Positions 11,886 to 23,400 of a stretch of DNA of 64,000 bases are shown in pieces. This DNA comes from Erodium maritimum (taxonomy: Eukaryota > Streptophyta > Magnoliopsida > Geraniales > Geraniaceae), in assembly GCA_963921825.1 (NCBI GenBank), contig OY997589.1, positions 76,492,523 through 76,556,522 of the forward strand, written 5' to 3'. Both the position numbers and the translations under genes were made by a program. How positions within the stretch are numbered: position 1 is the first letter of the stretch; every line of letters starts with the position of its first letter. The notes beneath the pieces were generated by a model that was not told the origin of the DNA, did not search any database, and saw only the letters and a program-made list of their open reading frames with translations.

Positions 11886-11889
11886 ATCA

Positions 11890-12400
11890 GTCTGTTGGCT
11901 CCAACGGTTTGAAACGATGATATATATATATATTAAGCCAACAAACTCAAGGCTCCAAAAGCCAGATGGGGAATCTAACTATTCTAGCTAATAGCTAAAC
12001 AACTTCCAGATAAGGTGATGAATATCAAGTCTTGTTCATCCTTGCTAGCTATGCAATAATATTGAAGACAAAGACAGATTGGAGGCGATGGGAATCCACT
12101 AGCTTTATTAAAGTGTCAATAATATTGGGAAGGAAGACAATCTGAGGTGAGGAGACTCCACCACTTTTATAAATGTGTTTAAAGTATGTTTCTAGTGACA
12201 AGATTGAAAGATTTTCATCATTCAGAGCAATATAAGGAGTTTATTCTCTTTTGTATGGCATGCTTGAAAGTTTGCTAAAATAAATAAAGTTCTTGTGTTT
12301 GTATATTTTTTATATTCTTCGTTTTATATTATCATCCAAGTTTAGTATCATCCACCATCATCAAAATCCAATATCATAGTGGTATATCAGAGCCTATGGT
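11890..12400 (+). mobile_element. Probable fossil LTR with adjacent primer site
   Basis: GGTATATCAGAGCC at 12381-12394 resembles the initiator-Met tRNA primer-binding site, and just before it the sequence ends in ...AATATCA. A TGTTGG start lies near 11890. This looks like a remaining LTR plus primer site of an LTR retrotransposon; no coding region follows, so it is a broken remnant. Ends approximate, family unresolved. Confidence 0.4.
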
Positions 12401-12469
12401 AACCCTCTAACTCATGGAGAAAAATATTTAAACTAGGACTCACCTTAGGTCACGGATTGGGCTGGGCTT

Positions 12470-12693
12470 CAACAGAAGGAGACCCAAAATTTTCGGCCCA
12501 TTGCAAGTGAAAAGGTTCAATACTTGTGTTGGATCCCTAAACGGCGTCGTAGAGGTGGAAGTTATTACTGGGAAGGAACGAATCTAGCGAGCAAGTGAGC
12601 TCAAATCTCCAGAGAGTGGGCTGAGAATCAATCGGCGACTGGTGGGAGACGATTTCAAGCTCTGTATTGCAACTTACATAATCACTCTCTCAG
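12470..12693 (+). other. Probable 5' UTR exon and promoter-proximal region of ICMT
   Basis: A Site II-type GGCCCA at 12495-12500 is followed by purine-rich leader-like sequence ending in TCTCTCAG with a GTAAAT donor at 12694. A matching acceptor (GTACCAG, ending 14177) precedes the ICMT coding exon, implying a 1.5-kb 5' UTR intron (12694-14177). This is inferred from signals only; transcript data would be needed. Confidence 0.45.
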
Positions 12694-13372
12694 GTAAATT
12701 CGAAGTCTGTGCAAATCCACAACCCTCTTCTTTATCATAATCGCTCTGTAATGGAATTTTGGATTCTTCATTTATTTTTCCCCATCTCCCTGCCTGAAAA
12801 TGAACCTAAAATCATTTACTAGTTGTATATTAGTGCCATATTTGTCTCTGACCATAGAACTATGATAGTGTTGGAGTGTTCGAATTTTGCAGGCAAGGTC
12901 AGCTCCATTTGTTTGTTCATGCTCAAAATTGGAGTATAATATGTTGTATCTGGATATGTTTTTGTTGTTTTGGGGGAATGAGGATTCATTATTTATTCCC
13001 ACTCATAGTGTTTTTTTTTGTTTAAATTAGAAAAAAAGTAGAGGAAAATGTGTGACTTCGTTTTCTGATTCCCAGTTTGGTGAATTTAGTAAATTAAATG
13101 TTATTTTTTTTCAAGATTAACATGATTATGACTTCAAATTTTCGAAGGAGGAGTTCATTTTTAAACCAAACTTCAACAGTGGAAACCTCAATACCCATTT
13201 CCAAACAAAAATCCTAATCCAAACACTTACCTTGATGTAATGTTGTGAAGAATCCACCGAATAGAAAATCGATACAGTTGTCTGTGTTTGTGTGTTACAC
13301 ATTATTCCCACTCTTAATTGTGCATTCTGTAAATATGGTATGCAATGCTACAGTCTACTTTATTCCATGTTT

Positions 13373-13637
13373 CACTTTGTTCCAATTTAGTCTCTATACT
13401 AATTGTGTTCCAGTTTAGTTCCCCAACTATCCAAAGTTGTTCTAATCTAGTCATTATACTATTGTAATTGGAAGGACTAAATCAGAACAAAATGGCATAC
13501 TAGAGGGACTAAATCGGAACAAAAAGTATAGGACTAAATCGGAACAAAAAGTATAGGACTAGATTGGATCAAAGTGGCATATTTGGGGGATTGAATTGAA
13601 ACAAAACATAGTTTAGAGACTCAGTTGAAACAAAGTG
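13373..13637. mobile_element. MITE-like inverted repeat in the putative ICMT leader intron
   Basis: Left end CACTTTGTTCCAATTTAGTC pairs with right end GACTCAGTTGAAACAAAGTG. The interior contains a short direct repeat (GGACTAAATCGGAACAAAAA appears two to three times near 13507-13560). Non-coding; TSD not resolved. Confidence 0.6.
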
Positions 13638-14375
13638 CAAACTTCAGTACTCTTATTTTGGAATTTTGTCCTTCCATGCTTTAGTCACTACCCTACCCCC
13701 TCCATTTTAAGTCATAACAGCTTAAAAATGAACTATGCACCATGAAATATGTCTACTATGCTAAACTGTTGTAAGGGAAAGCATATCCTACATTTCATTT
13801 CATGAAAATATTCATCTTCTTTTCTGTTTCATCCTTACCCATCCTTCCTTTTCAATGGTTCCCAATTGGTCTTATAATTAGCATTCAATAAAACCTTCAT
13901 ATTTCTCTCTCTCGCACACACTTGAGCAATCACTCTCTCATATCCCTTATGCCCCCTACTAATACAATATGGCTAATTCAAAATCAATTTGCTCAAACAT
14001 CAAGTTTTGCTTTGCTTGTGTTTCGACACTTCTAAAATCTCTGGCTCTTTTGATAGCACAGTCATTACCTCTTACACAGAAATGCAATATGTGATCATTT
14101 AGTATAGAATTCAGTCATCATTGTGCTTCATTGCTAATACCATATTTTGACTTGTGAGTGTTTTTTTTTTGTACCAGGAACCTCCCAATCTTTTATCAAC
14201 TGCCTACACCTCAAAACATTTGTTCTGTTTTTTGCATAAGATTTCATGCTCGAAGTGTTGGATTGATTAAAGGCTGAACTGTTACAGTACTGGACCATTC
14301 AGTAGCTCTTAATCTTTTGATTCATTAGATCATACCTAAGAGACAAAGCTTGATTGATTCCTTTACTCGACAAAT

Positions 14376-14969
14376 ATGACAGAAATTTTCAGCTACACAG
14401 CCTATAGACCATTATCTCAGATGTTCTTCGCAGTCTTCTTCTTCCACAGCTCCGAGTACATTCTAGCAATGGCCATTCACGGTAGATCAAGTGTGAATCT
14501 CAAGTCTCTTCTCATTAGCAGAAACTATCTTCTTGCAATGCTATTATCATTGCTTGAATACATCCTCGAAATTGTTTTCTTTCCCGAGTTGAAGCAACAT
14601 TGGTGGATAAGCAATACGGGACTTGCAACAGTCATAATAGGCGAAGTAATACGCAAGCTAGCGATCCTGACCGCAGGTTACGCCTTCACACATCTGATCA
14701 AGATTCACCACGAGGATCGACACAAACTGATTACTAATGGGATCTACAGTATTGTACGCCATCCAGGATACACTGGCTTTCTCATCTGGTCAGTGGGTAC
14801 TCAGATAATGCTGTGTAATCCCATATCAACAGTTGCTTTTGCAGTTGTTGTTTACCGCTTTTTTGCAGAAAGGATACCTTATGAAGAATATTATTTGAGG
14901 CAGTTCTTCGGGTCACAGTATGTGGAATATGCAAGGCGTGTTCCATCTGGAGTGCCATTTGTGAAGTGA
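14376..14969 (+). CDS. ICMT: Protein-S-isoprenylcysteine O-methyltransferase
   Basis: ER-membrane enzyme that methylates the C-terminal prenylcysteine of CaaX proteins with S-adenosylmethionine, the last step after prenylation and proteolysis. The coding region is one uninterrupted 197-codon frame, the same length as plant ICMTs (Arabidopsis STE14A/B, from memory). N terminus MTEIFSYTAYRPLSQMFFAV matches the family start, supporting this ATG. Hydrophobic segments lie at about 15-33, 50-69, 82-104 and 133-162. The conserved catalytic and cofactor core is visible: HLIKIHHEDRHKLITNG (106-122), RHPGYTGFLIWSVGTQ (128-143) and the helical C-terminal RIPYEEYYLRQFFGSQYVEY (166-185). No missing core residue seen. 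In Arabidopsis it is involved in abscisic-acid signalling by methylating prenylated regulators. Sits between DHODH and the myosin on the same strand. Confidence 0.96.
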   Translation: MTEIFSYTAYRPLSQMFFAVFFFHSSEYILAMAIHGRSSVNLKSLLISRNYLLAMLLSLLEYILEIVFFPELKQHWWISNTGLATVIIGEVIRKLAILTAGYAFTHLIKIHHEDRHKLITNGIYSIVRHPGYTGFLIWSVGTQIMLCNPISTVAFAVVVYRFFAERIPYEEYYLRQFFGSQYVEYARRVPSGVPFVK

Positions 14970-15336
14970 AATAAGCACCTGAGCTCTAGTTTACCTTCAA
15001 AAATGATTTATATGTGGACGGATATATTATTATTGTCTATTTTAGTACCAATATCTATGTCTTCATGGTTTTGAAAGAAAAAGTAGCAGTTGTGTGTGTT
15101 CGTGTCCTATAGAAATGGTCTTGACACTTGAAGAATTTAGAAAAGTTGGGAGATCCCATAACCAAACCAACAGTAACTGTATGTGGCCCTGTATTTACAT
15201 CATATTCGTTGCATTTGTGAGATTACAGACAAGAGTCACATGTTCTTTTGAGCAAAGTGGCAACAGGTCAGTCCTTCTTCCCCTTCCTTTCACATGCTCC
15301 AGCTCTTCATTACAGTGTCAATATCAAATATGATTA

Positions 15337-15701
15337 TTGTTAATTGCAGATAGCCATCGCGCATTATACGCCTTTTACACTTAACTATTCCCAACTTTAA
15401 AATTTTACATCCAGCTACCTAAACTTTCACATAATTATTTTTCACCAAAAATGACGATTTTTTTACCCCTAATCTAAAAAACACCATTTTTCGTATTTTT
15501 AATAGTTTTATCTTTTAGGGAGTCTTTGTACATCTATTCAAAATGTTTTTGGTAGTTATGAAGCCTGTTTTGAGGACAGGGTCAAGGGCACTTTCGTGTG
15601 TAAGTTTTTCAAAGTTTAGGTAGCTGGATGTAAAAGTTTAAATTTGAGGATAATTATGTGCAAAAGACGTATATCACACAACAGCTATATGCAATTAACC
15701 C
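15337..15701. mobile_element. Mutator-type MITE, perfect 9-bp TSD
   Basis: Begins TTGTTAATTGCAGATAGC and ends GCTATATGCAATTAACCC. Flanked by ATATGATTA at both 15328-15336 and 15702-15710, a perfect 9-bp duplication. The arms share AGCTACCTAAACTTTCA and its complement with part of the 51096-51641 element, so the two are related families. Non-coding. Confidence 0.87.
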
Positions 15702-15800
15702 ATATGATTATCAATGTTATCAAGTGATGGCCTTATGTCATCTAAAGCATGAATGCATATACAATTTAGTGCATCTTTACATATCTAGATAAGTGTAGTG

Positions 15801-16143
15801 CAAGGTTCTAAAAGTCGCTAGGCGCTAGTCGGGCGGCTAGGTCCTTCAGGGATTAATCGGATTTGTATTTTTTTGTATTTTTAATAGATATATTATTATA
15901 TATAGAAATAAAATATGAATTTCGTTATATTAAAAATGGTAACTAATATCTTAAATACCCAAAAAATAACACCAAACAACTCAGAAGCACAACCCCTAAT
16001 ATCACCAACACCATAACCATCTAATTATTTTAATTGAGTCAGTATGCTACGCAAAATTGTTGTAATCGCCTAGGCGGCTAGGCGGGTCGGCTAGGCGTAG
16101 GCGGGTGCCTAGGCGGCGCCAAGTCGGGATTTTTAGAACACTG
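15801..16143. mobile_element. Non-autonomous hAT element, perfect 8-bp TSD
   Basis: Left end CAAGGTTCTAAAAGTCGCTA, right end ...CGGGATTTTTAGAACACTG; CTAGGCG-rich subterminal motifs occur at both ends (GGCGCTAG, GGCGGCTAGG). Identical 8-bp flanks GTGTAGTG at 15793-15800 and 16144-16151. The termini resemble those of the larger element 23428-25509 (CAAGGTTTTAAAA). Interior AT-rich, no transposase. Confidence 0.88.
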
Positions 16144-16165
16144 GTGTAGTGAAAATGGTTGTGTC

Positions 16166-16333
16166 GAAGATATAAGTCGAGTCATAACTGATTTTGCAAT
16201 ATGAATCTGTATCAAGGATAATGCAATGCGAATCTCTATCAAAGATATGAATCGTGTCATCGGTGATTTTTGCAATGTGAATCTGTATTGAAGATATGAA
16301 TCGAGTCATCACTGATTTTGCAATGCTAATCTG
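16166..16333. repeat. Minisatellite, about 48-bp unit, roughly 3.5 copies
   Basis: Diverged tandem units of the type GAAGATATGAATCGAGTCAT followed by CACTGATTTTGCAATGTGAA and TCTGTATC: about 16166-16215, a partial unit to 16242, 16243-16290 and 16291-16333. It starts only 15 bp beyond the TSD of the hAT element. Minus-strand open frames across it are products of the repeat. Confidence 0.75.
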
Positions 16334-17894
16334 GGTAGAGTTGCGAACTGTCAATTTTTCTATGCAGAATGTAGTGGGGGATATGGAATTGCAGCTGTAG
16401 GACTTTTAGGACTAGACAAGCTTTTTTAAGGCCATAACCAAAACCAAAGCAGTGGGGTCCTTAGTTGGAAAGCTTTTTAGCTTTGTGCCCCATTATTGTA
16501 GGTTCGTTGATGTAGATGTGGCAGCTAAAGAAGTTTGTTCCAAGTTTGCCATTTTGCAAAGCCTTTTATTGCATCTACTACACATTGATTAAGAATCTCC
16601 ATTGTGATTTATTCAACTGGTTGTTGTGGTTGTGGTTGGGGTCTCTTTGGTTAGCTAAACTTGCAATTCCTCATTCACAAGTGTGATTGCTCTGTCCATA
16701 TGATCTCTGATGGGTCAAGTTACTGAATTGTTATTGAACCAACATGGTTAGGTCAACCTGCCCAACTCCTTTTAATTATTACTTCCTTTTGCTTTAACTT
16801 GTCCTGATTTCATTTAATCTCATGAACTAACCAACAAATGCTGAATACTTTTCCTTATTTGGGATTTAGTCTTGTTCTTACTGCTATGTTCCATGTATTG
16901 CTTGGTGTATAACAGAGTGAATTTAAGTTAATGATTCTCTCTTGTTTCAACTATTTCGACTGTTTAGAATAAGTCGGTGAATTTAAGTGAATCTAACGGG
17001 TTTAGAATAAGTTTTTTTATAGGGCTGAATCCATTAACTTTATTTTTTTAAAACTTTATTTCGACTGTTTTATTTTTTTGAAAATAATGCCAAATTGTTT
17101 TGTCGAATTTAAGACCTCTTGTATAAGAGGTTAAGCCTTGACCACTGTAATGTCCCTTTGAGAACTTAATTGTTTCAATTGTTTGATTTTGGTTTGTATT
17201 TTATTTTGTATTCATTTAGTCTTGGTTATTAAAGTTGTTTCAATGTCGATTTAGAGCCAATGTTAAATCAAAATAATTTGAAGGACTAACAACAAAAATC
17301 TACCCTGTATTTTAAATTATCTATATGGGGTTGCTTCTACTGTTGTCTTTATTTATTTTGTACTAGGTAAGAGTCCAAGATAAAGTAAAACACCTAGTTT
17401 AATTTTAAGTGGAATTATAAGAATGCCATCCGTAAGAAATGGTGTTTAATGATTTCACGTAACACAGGTTCTCCTAAATTGCATAATATTTTTTTTTTCA
17501 TTTATATGTTTCGAATACTTGTTAGGCAGAAGAAACAAATATCCCTTTGAATGCTTATTATTATTAATTAATGAATATCACTTTTTCCTATCCATCTTAT
17601 TAAAAGAAACCATGAAAATCAACTCAATTTTATTCAAAATAAAACTTTTGATTTTGGATTTATTATCTTTCATTATTGTGATTGTGATCATATTATTTTT
17701 AATTTCAATGATTGTAAAGTACAAACATTTTCCAATTCACTTATACTTGTAGCAGTGCTTTCATTTTGGAATGTATACTCATGTTTGTCAGAGCATAAAT
17801 ATCTCTTTTTTTTTTAAAGTCAGAGCATAAATATTTCAATACTCCTATTTATAATGACATTAAATATACATATGTTATAATTTATAATGGTGTT
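16334..17894. other. AT-rich intergenic DNA
   Basis: No supported gene; short AT-driven open frames only (for example 17519-17752, low complexity). Nothing else recognised. Confidence 0.5.
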
Positions 17895-18500
17895 TGTTAA
17901 GTTTTTTTTTTTGAAACTGAGTAACTTATGGAAGTGTATTACTGTCAATCAAAAAATTCAAAGCGGGGCTAAAGGTTCCAGGCACTAGAATATTGTCCGC
18001 ATGCATCAAAACGGATACGGTTCTCTTGGACTCATATAACTAGTCTACTTTTGTTCGTTGGACAACACCTGAGGACATCCTCTTATTGACATTTCAAAAG
18101 TCTTAAAAACAGAATGTAAATCCAAACTAAACAAAATGCAACTAATCAAAAGGTAATTCAATATAAAAACATAATCGCAATAAAACAATGAAATATGTTG
18201 CGTTGTTCTTCCTGCTGTCCTGAGATGTCACAACATCGTCCGCCCCGGGTCTCGGAGGATAGGCCACCACCGCCAGTCCTCGCCCCAGATCCCAAAACCA
18301 CTGGCTGTATTGCTCCAAGACGTTCTTTAATCGGCTCGTGCGGGTGTTCGGTTGAGAAACCACTAGTTCCTGTTGAGTTTGTCTCGAACCCACCCTTCAG
18401 TAATACCACACCACGAACATGATCGAACACTCCACAAAGCTTCCAGAACTCATTGCTCAAAACAGTAATAGAGGACAAAAATATGGCGGCAATGATGCAT
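17895..18500 (-). mobile_element. Possible retroelement remnant, minus strand, poly-A end
   Basis: A T-run at 17902-17912 could be the poly-A tail of a minus-strand retroposon. Upstream on the minus strand a 106-codon frame (18478-18158) is GC-rich and Gly/Arg-rich, unlike its AT-rich surroundings. I see no recognisable domain and no TSD. It may be a truncated retroelement or a processed fragment; family unresolved. Confidence 0.3.
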
Positions 18501-19430
18501 ACTTGATAAACGATTCAGATCAGTCCTAAAGGTTCAAACTACAGTCTCTTAAACTCAATTTGTAGTCTTTTAGACTTGATTTGATCGGCGCCAAAGACAG
18601 CAGAGAATCCCTTTGTAATTCTAACGAAAAGCACCAACTGTTATTATAAAACGACTACATAATGAAATTCAATTTTACTGATACAAGTTTCAAGAATATT
18701 CATGGGAAAATATAATACTTCTTTTTACAAAAATAAAACTGAAATGTGTGTATTTATTTATTCCGAGACAATTTTTGGTGGTCAAGGCGGGACCCAATCA
18801 GCGGATCTGAGTTTCGATTTATGTTTCTGATCTGTTCTATGTACGTCAATCAGAAGGCGACAGTGTAATCACTATACTACACCTCACGCACACAGAACAG
18901 ATACATTTGCTTTTCCTTCCTTTTGCTAAAGCTATTTGATTTAATCCTCTGTGGTCACCATCTAAACTCTTCCCTTCAGATCCGACCGTACATTCTCTTC
19001 ATTTCCCATCGGACGGTCAGATTTTGAAACAGGAACGTACCAATTTCACTCCCTCCACCCCATGCCACTTTGCGCCACTACCTTCAAAACTAATTAATGT
19101 TATTGTAACGGTTCTGGATTTTCATACCACTTGTTTTACCATATTACCCTCAAACCTTTTCACTAATTCCACACGTGTCTTGAACCAGTCCAGGACAGAG
19201 GGAGGTTATTGTTGTCATTGAGCACGAACTAGTTAAGCGTTAGATTTATCGGTTTTTTAATTTGGTTGGTACGCATAATCCCGAAATTCAAATTTTCAGG
19301 GAAAAATAAATAGTAGCTCTATATATATATATATATATATATATTCCCGATAAAAGTAATGATAAAAGTAATTAATCGGTCTTTTTCTGATTTTTTTATG
19401 TGGAACTGAGAAAAGAAAAGAGAACCAAAA
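18501..19430. other. Myosin upstream intergenic region, includes a TA microsatellite
   Basis: Non-coding. A pure (TA)n run lies at about 19321-19345, roughly 1.1 kb upstream of the myosin start codon. No other element recognised. Confidence 0.5.
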
Positions 19431-19738
19431 TCTGCTTCTTCTCCACACGCCTTGGATTTACTGTTGGTTTCTCTCTTGCTTTCTCGGCAACCAAACACCC
19501 GGTACCTGTTCTCAGAGCTAAATTTACGTACTGATTCTACTTCACGCCAGTTCCCAGGCTCGAGCTTCCGTCGGAGCGCTTACTGAGCACTTTTTCTCCA
19601 ACTCTTCGGAGTTTCCTCAGCGCTTCCAGGGATTGCTTGACATTTCCTTCCTAGGTTTGGGATCGGTTTGAGCTTCAGGAACTTTGCATAGAAGGTGGAG
19701 GTGAAGCTCGTTTCCTTGTTCTTCTTCACATTTTTCAG
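19431..19738 (+). other. Probable 5' UTR exon of the myosin gene
   Basis: CT-rich leader-like sequence ending TTTTTCAG at 19738 with a consensus GTGAGT donor. A matching acceptor, ATTTCCCAG (ends 20467), lies 23 bp before the ATG. This implies a 729-bp leader intron (19739-20467), common in plant myosin and other constitutive genes. Its 5' end is a guess. Confidence 0.55.
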
Positions 19739-20490
19739 GTGAGTGAAGAGCTTTTCTTTCGATTCTGGTCTTAAGGATTGGGTTTCAGTGAAGATCTGTT
19801 TAGATTTAGCAGACTGTTTGCTTTTAGTCAGGATTATAGATTTATATTTAGTTATCAGGATAATGTTGCAAACGAAGTGTATTTTTGGGCTTTGAGGATT
19901 ATATTTTGCTTCAATTTATAATTTCCTTAATTTCAGGAAGAGAAATGGAAATTAAAATTTGACAGTGAAAAATTCAATGTTTACTACTGTATTATTAACT
20001 TTTTCTTGAAGTATTTTCCCGGCATTAGCTTTGCTGTTCTTCTGGGAAATGTATCCCCCCCTAATCACTGTTTGGTTATGTGAACTATTGTTATTGTATA
20101 TGTGATTAAGAGGAATTTGGAGATTAATATAAGATCAATTTTATCAAACACTAACTTTGTCGAATCCCTTAGGAATCCCTTCAGTGTATGAACGTCTAAT
20201 TTATGAATTCATGTTGCTGAAATCTGTGTTTGTTTGAGGTGATCGGAGATTGTATTATAATTGGTGTCTGTTGAACTCGTAAATAATGATTGAAGAGTGA
20301 CAAGCACTAGGGTCTGCATCCAAATCGATGGTCCCCTCCATTACCTTGATTCGATAAGTCGTGCTGTGGGACCTTGATAAAGCTTCTTCAAATGACTTTT
20401 TAGTGTGATGGGGACTCACTGATCTCATTTTTTTTATCTAATGACATCTGCTATATTTATTTCCCAGGATCACAGAGTTCCTTCTCAGAA

Positions 20491-23400
20491 ATGTTGCTGA
20501 AGCCTAAGGTCGCACCAGCATTCAAATCTATCAAGTCACTGCCTGTTGATTTTAGCTTCAAGGGTTCGCAGACATCTGGTCGTCTTGAAAATTCTGATAA
20601 TGGGAATGCTAGAGTTAGTGATGTAATGTCCTCAAGTATTTCTGAGGGTGGCAAATTTGTTGGAGTGGAAGAGAGTGCTACTGAGATGGATCATGGCAAT
20701 GATGAATCACCTTATAGTGGGAATACCATAATCGTTGAAGACAGACCCCGTACAAGTGATGAAGGCTTAGACACACCATCCTCACTTTTCCCTTCAATTT
20801 CATCATCTATCAGTGAACACAGGTGGGGAGACACCAGTTCCTATGGTGTGAAGAAGGTACTTGTCGCTTCTGGCTTAAACTTAATATATATTTTGCTTAG
20901 ATATAAATGTGGTCAAGATCAATGTTCTTGTATCTTCGGCACAATCATAATTGATGAATAGAACAAATGCAACTATTGCCATGATGTAGTATGAAAATCT
21001 CATAGTTTCATGTTATTGGCAGTTGGCTTAGCTTGTATACGTGTTAAGCTAGCCTTTATCTGGAAGTCATACATAATGTCACTAACTGCATGCAAAGCTT
21101 GACAGATAAAAGTTAATTGCATATCTCTACATCACCTAAATACATTTGGTATTCTGCTCCGCTGCTGAGATTTTCCCGCAGTTAATTAATAGGATGCATT
21201 CCAATGTTGCCGTGGCATATAATATTTTCCTGTTATGAACCATGGTCAGAAGAGCATAGTTTATCTAGGCCCAAGCTTCCTGATTTTCTTACTAAAAATC
21301 ACTGTTCCAGAAGCTTCAGGCTTGGATTCAACTTCCAAATGGGGATTGGGCGCTCGGGAAGATATTGACAACTTCAGGGTCAGAGTCTATTGTTTCACTA
21401 CCCGAGGGGAAAGTAAGCATATTAATAGAATCTTTCTACTTGTTCTGCATTGTCTGAGTGATGATTCAATCTACATATTGTGTTTCAATTGTAGGTTTTG
21501 AAAGTAAAAACTGAAAGTTTGGTTTCGGCAAATCCTGATATCCTTGATGGTGTAGTTGATCTCATGCAACTTAGTTATTTAAATGAACCATCGGTGCTGT
21601 ATAACCTTCAGTATAGATACAATGAAGATATGATTTATGTAAGTACATGTTGTTTCATGTTAAGTTTGAATTTTTTTGTCTGCTCACTGCTCTGGTAGTA
21701 GTCTACATTTTACTTATCTATTCTTATTTAATGTATGTGCATCTTAGACAAAAGCAGGGCCAGTGCTGATTGCTGTCAATCCGTTCAAGAAAGTTAACTT
21801 GTACGGTGATGCTTATATTGAAGCATATAAGCGTAAATCTACGGAAAGCCCTCATGTGTATGCCATTACAGACACAGCTATCCGGGAAATGATAAGAGGT
21901 TTGTTTTTGCATCAATAATTTTACTTTATCTGGCAATTCTTGTTGGCACTCATTTTTTTACTGTAGTTATCTTTGTTTTCCAGATGAAGTAAACCAATCC
22001 ATCATCATAAGGTCAGTAGATGGTCTCTAACATCGGATCATTCTTAGTTTTTCATTATAAGATACACCTGTTCGTTTGTGTTATTCACTTATCTGTGTAG
22101 GTCAACCTTTTATAAAACATGTAAATCACAACTTATAACCATGAAACACGTATACTGCTAGGGATATGAAGCTGCAAGTGTGTATAATGCTACTTGGGTT
22201 CTGTATTTAGCAGGATGCCGAATATAATTCAGTACTGGTTTCAATTCTGTTCATTTTTTGTTCAGTGGTGAAAGTGGAGCTGGAAAAACTGAGACAGCAA
22301 AGATAGCCATGCAATATTTGGCTGCTCTAGGAGGTGGAAGTGGCATAGAGAATGAAATACTGAAGACAAATCCGGTCTTAGAAGCCTTTGGTAATGCAAA
22401 GACGTCAAGAAATGACAACTCTAGTCGTTTTGTAAGCTCCCTGTTCTTCCCATGAGCATTTTGCTACTCTTCTTTGAGTTAGCTAATTTGCATCAATGGT
22501 TAAAATTTAGTTTTGTTTCTGAAATTGAGGTGTCAAAGTTGTGTTCTAATACACAAGTACTGATATGAAAGTGATTTACCATGATACAGGGAAAGCTGAT
22601 TGAAATTCACTTTAGTGAAACTGGAAAAATATCGGGGGCAAAAATTCAAACTTGTAAGATCACTTGCTCTGATAAATTCAAAAAATTTAATACACATGCC
22701 TGTTTTTTTGTTGTTGCTATAACTGACATTTGACTTGTCTTTTGCTCCTGTTTGACTGGATGAAGTTCTACTTGAAAAGGTAATCTTAAATTTTCTGTTC
22801 CAGTATCTTCTTTTAATATGGGATAATTGTCAAAACATGCACTAAAGTTTCGTCCACAAATGAAATAGTGCACAACGTTTCTTCCACGTTGTGTGGCTAC
22901 CCTAAAGTTTCGTCCACAAAATGAAATAGTGCACAACGTTTCGTCCACGCTGTGTGGCTACCCTAAAGTTTCGTCCACAAAATGAAATAGTGCACAACGT
23001 TTCGTCCACGTTGTGTGGCTACCCTAAAGTAATTTGCTGATTTAGGTTTCATAAGTAATTTTTCTAACAAATGTTCGTGGACGAAACTTTAGGGTAGCCA
23101 CACAACGTGGACGAAACATTGTGCACTATTTCATTTGTGGACGAAACTTTAGTGCATGTTTTGACAATTATCCCTTAATATTTATTCACGCTGTTTAACC
23201 TTTTGAGTAATTTTATCAAAGTCTATTTTATTGAACAGTCTAGAGTTGTTCAATGTGCGGATGGAGAAAGGTCATATCATATATTTTATCAGCTTTGTGC
23301 TGGTGCTCCTCCTGCTCTTAGAGGTATTCAGTCCCTGTTTTATGATACTTTTGTTTTCATGGAAAATGATTCAGTTTATTAAGCTACATTGAGACTGACA

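Noticed and set aside
18158-18478. 106-codon minus-strand host gene
   Set aside because: No domain, GC-rich island ending in a T-run typical of a retroposon tail; overlapping frames on both strands.
22838-23030. CRISPR-like array
   Set aside because: The 61-bp units are contiguous tandem repeats in a MITE arm of a plant genome, with no unique spacers.
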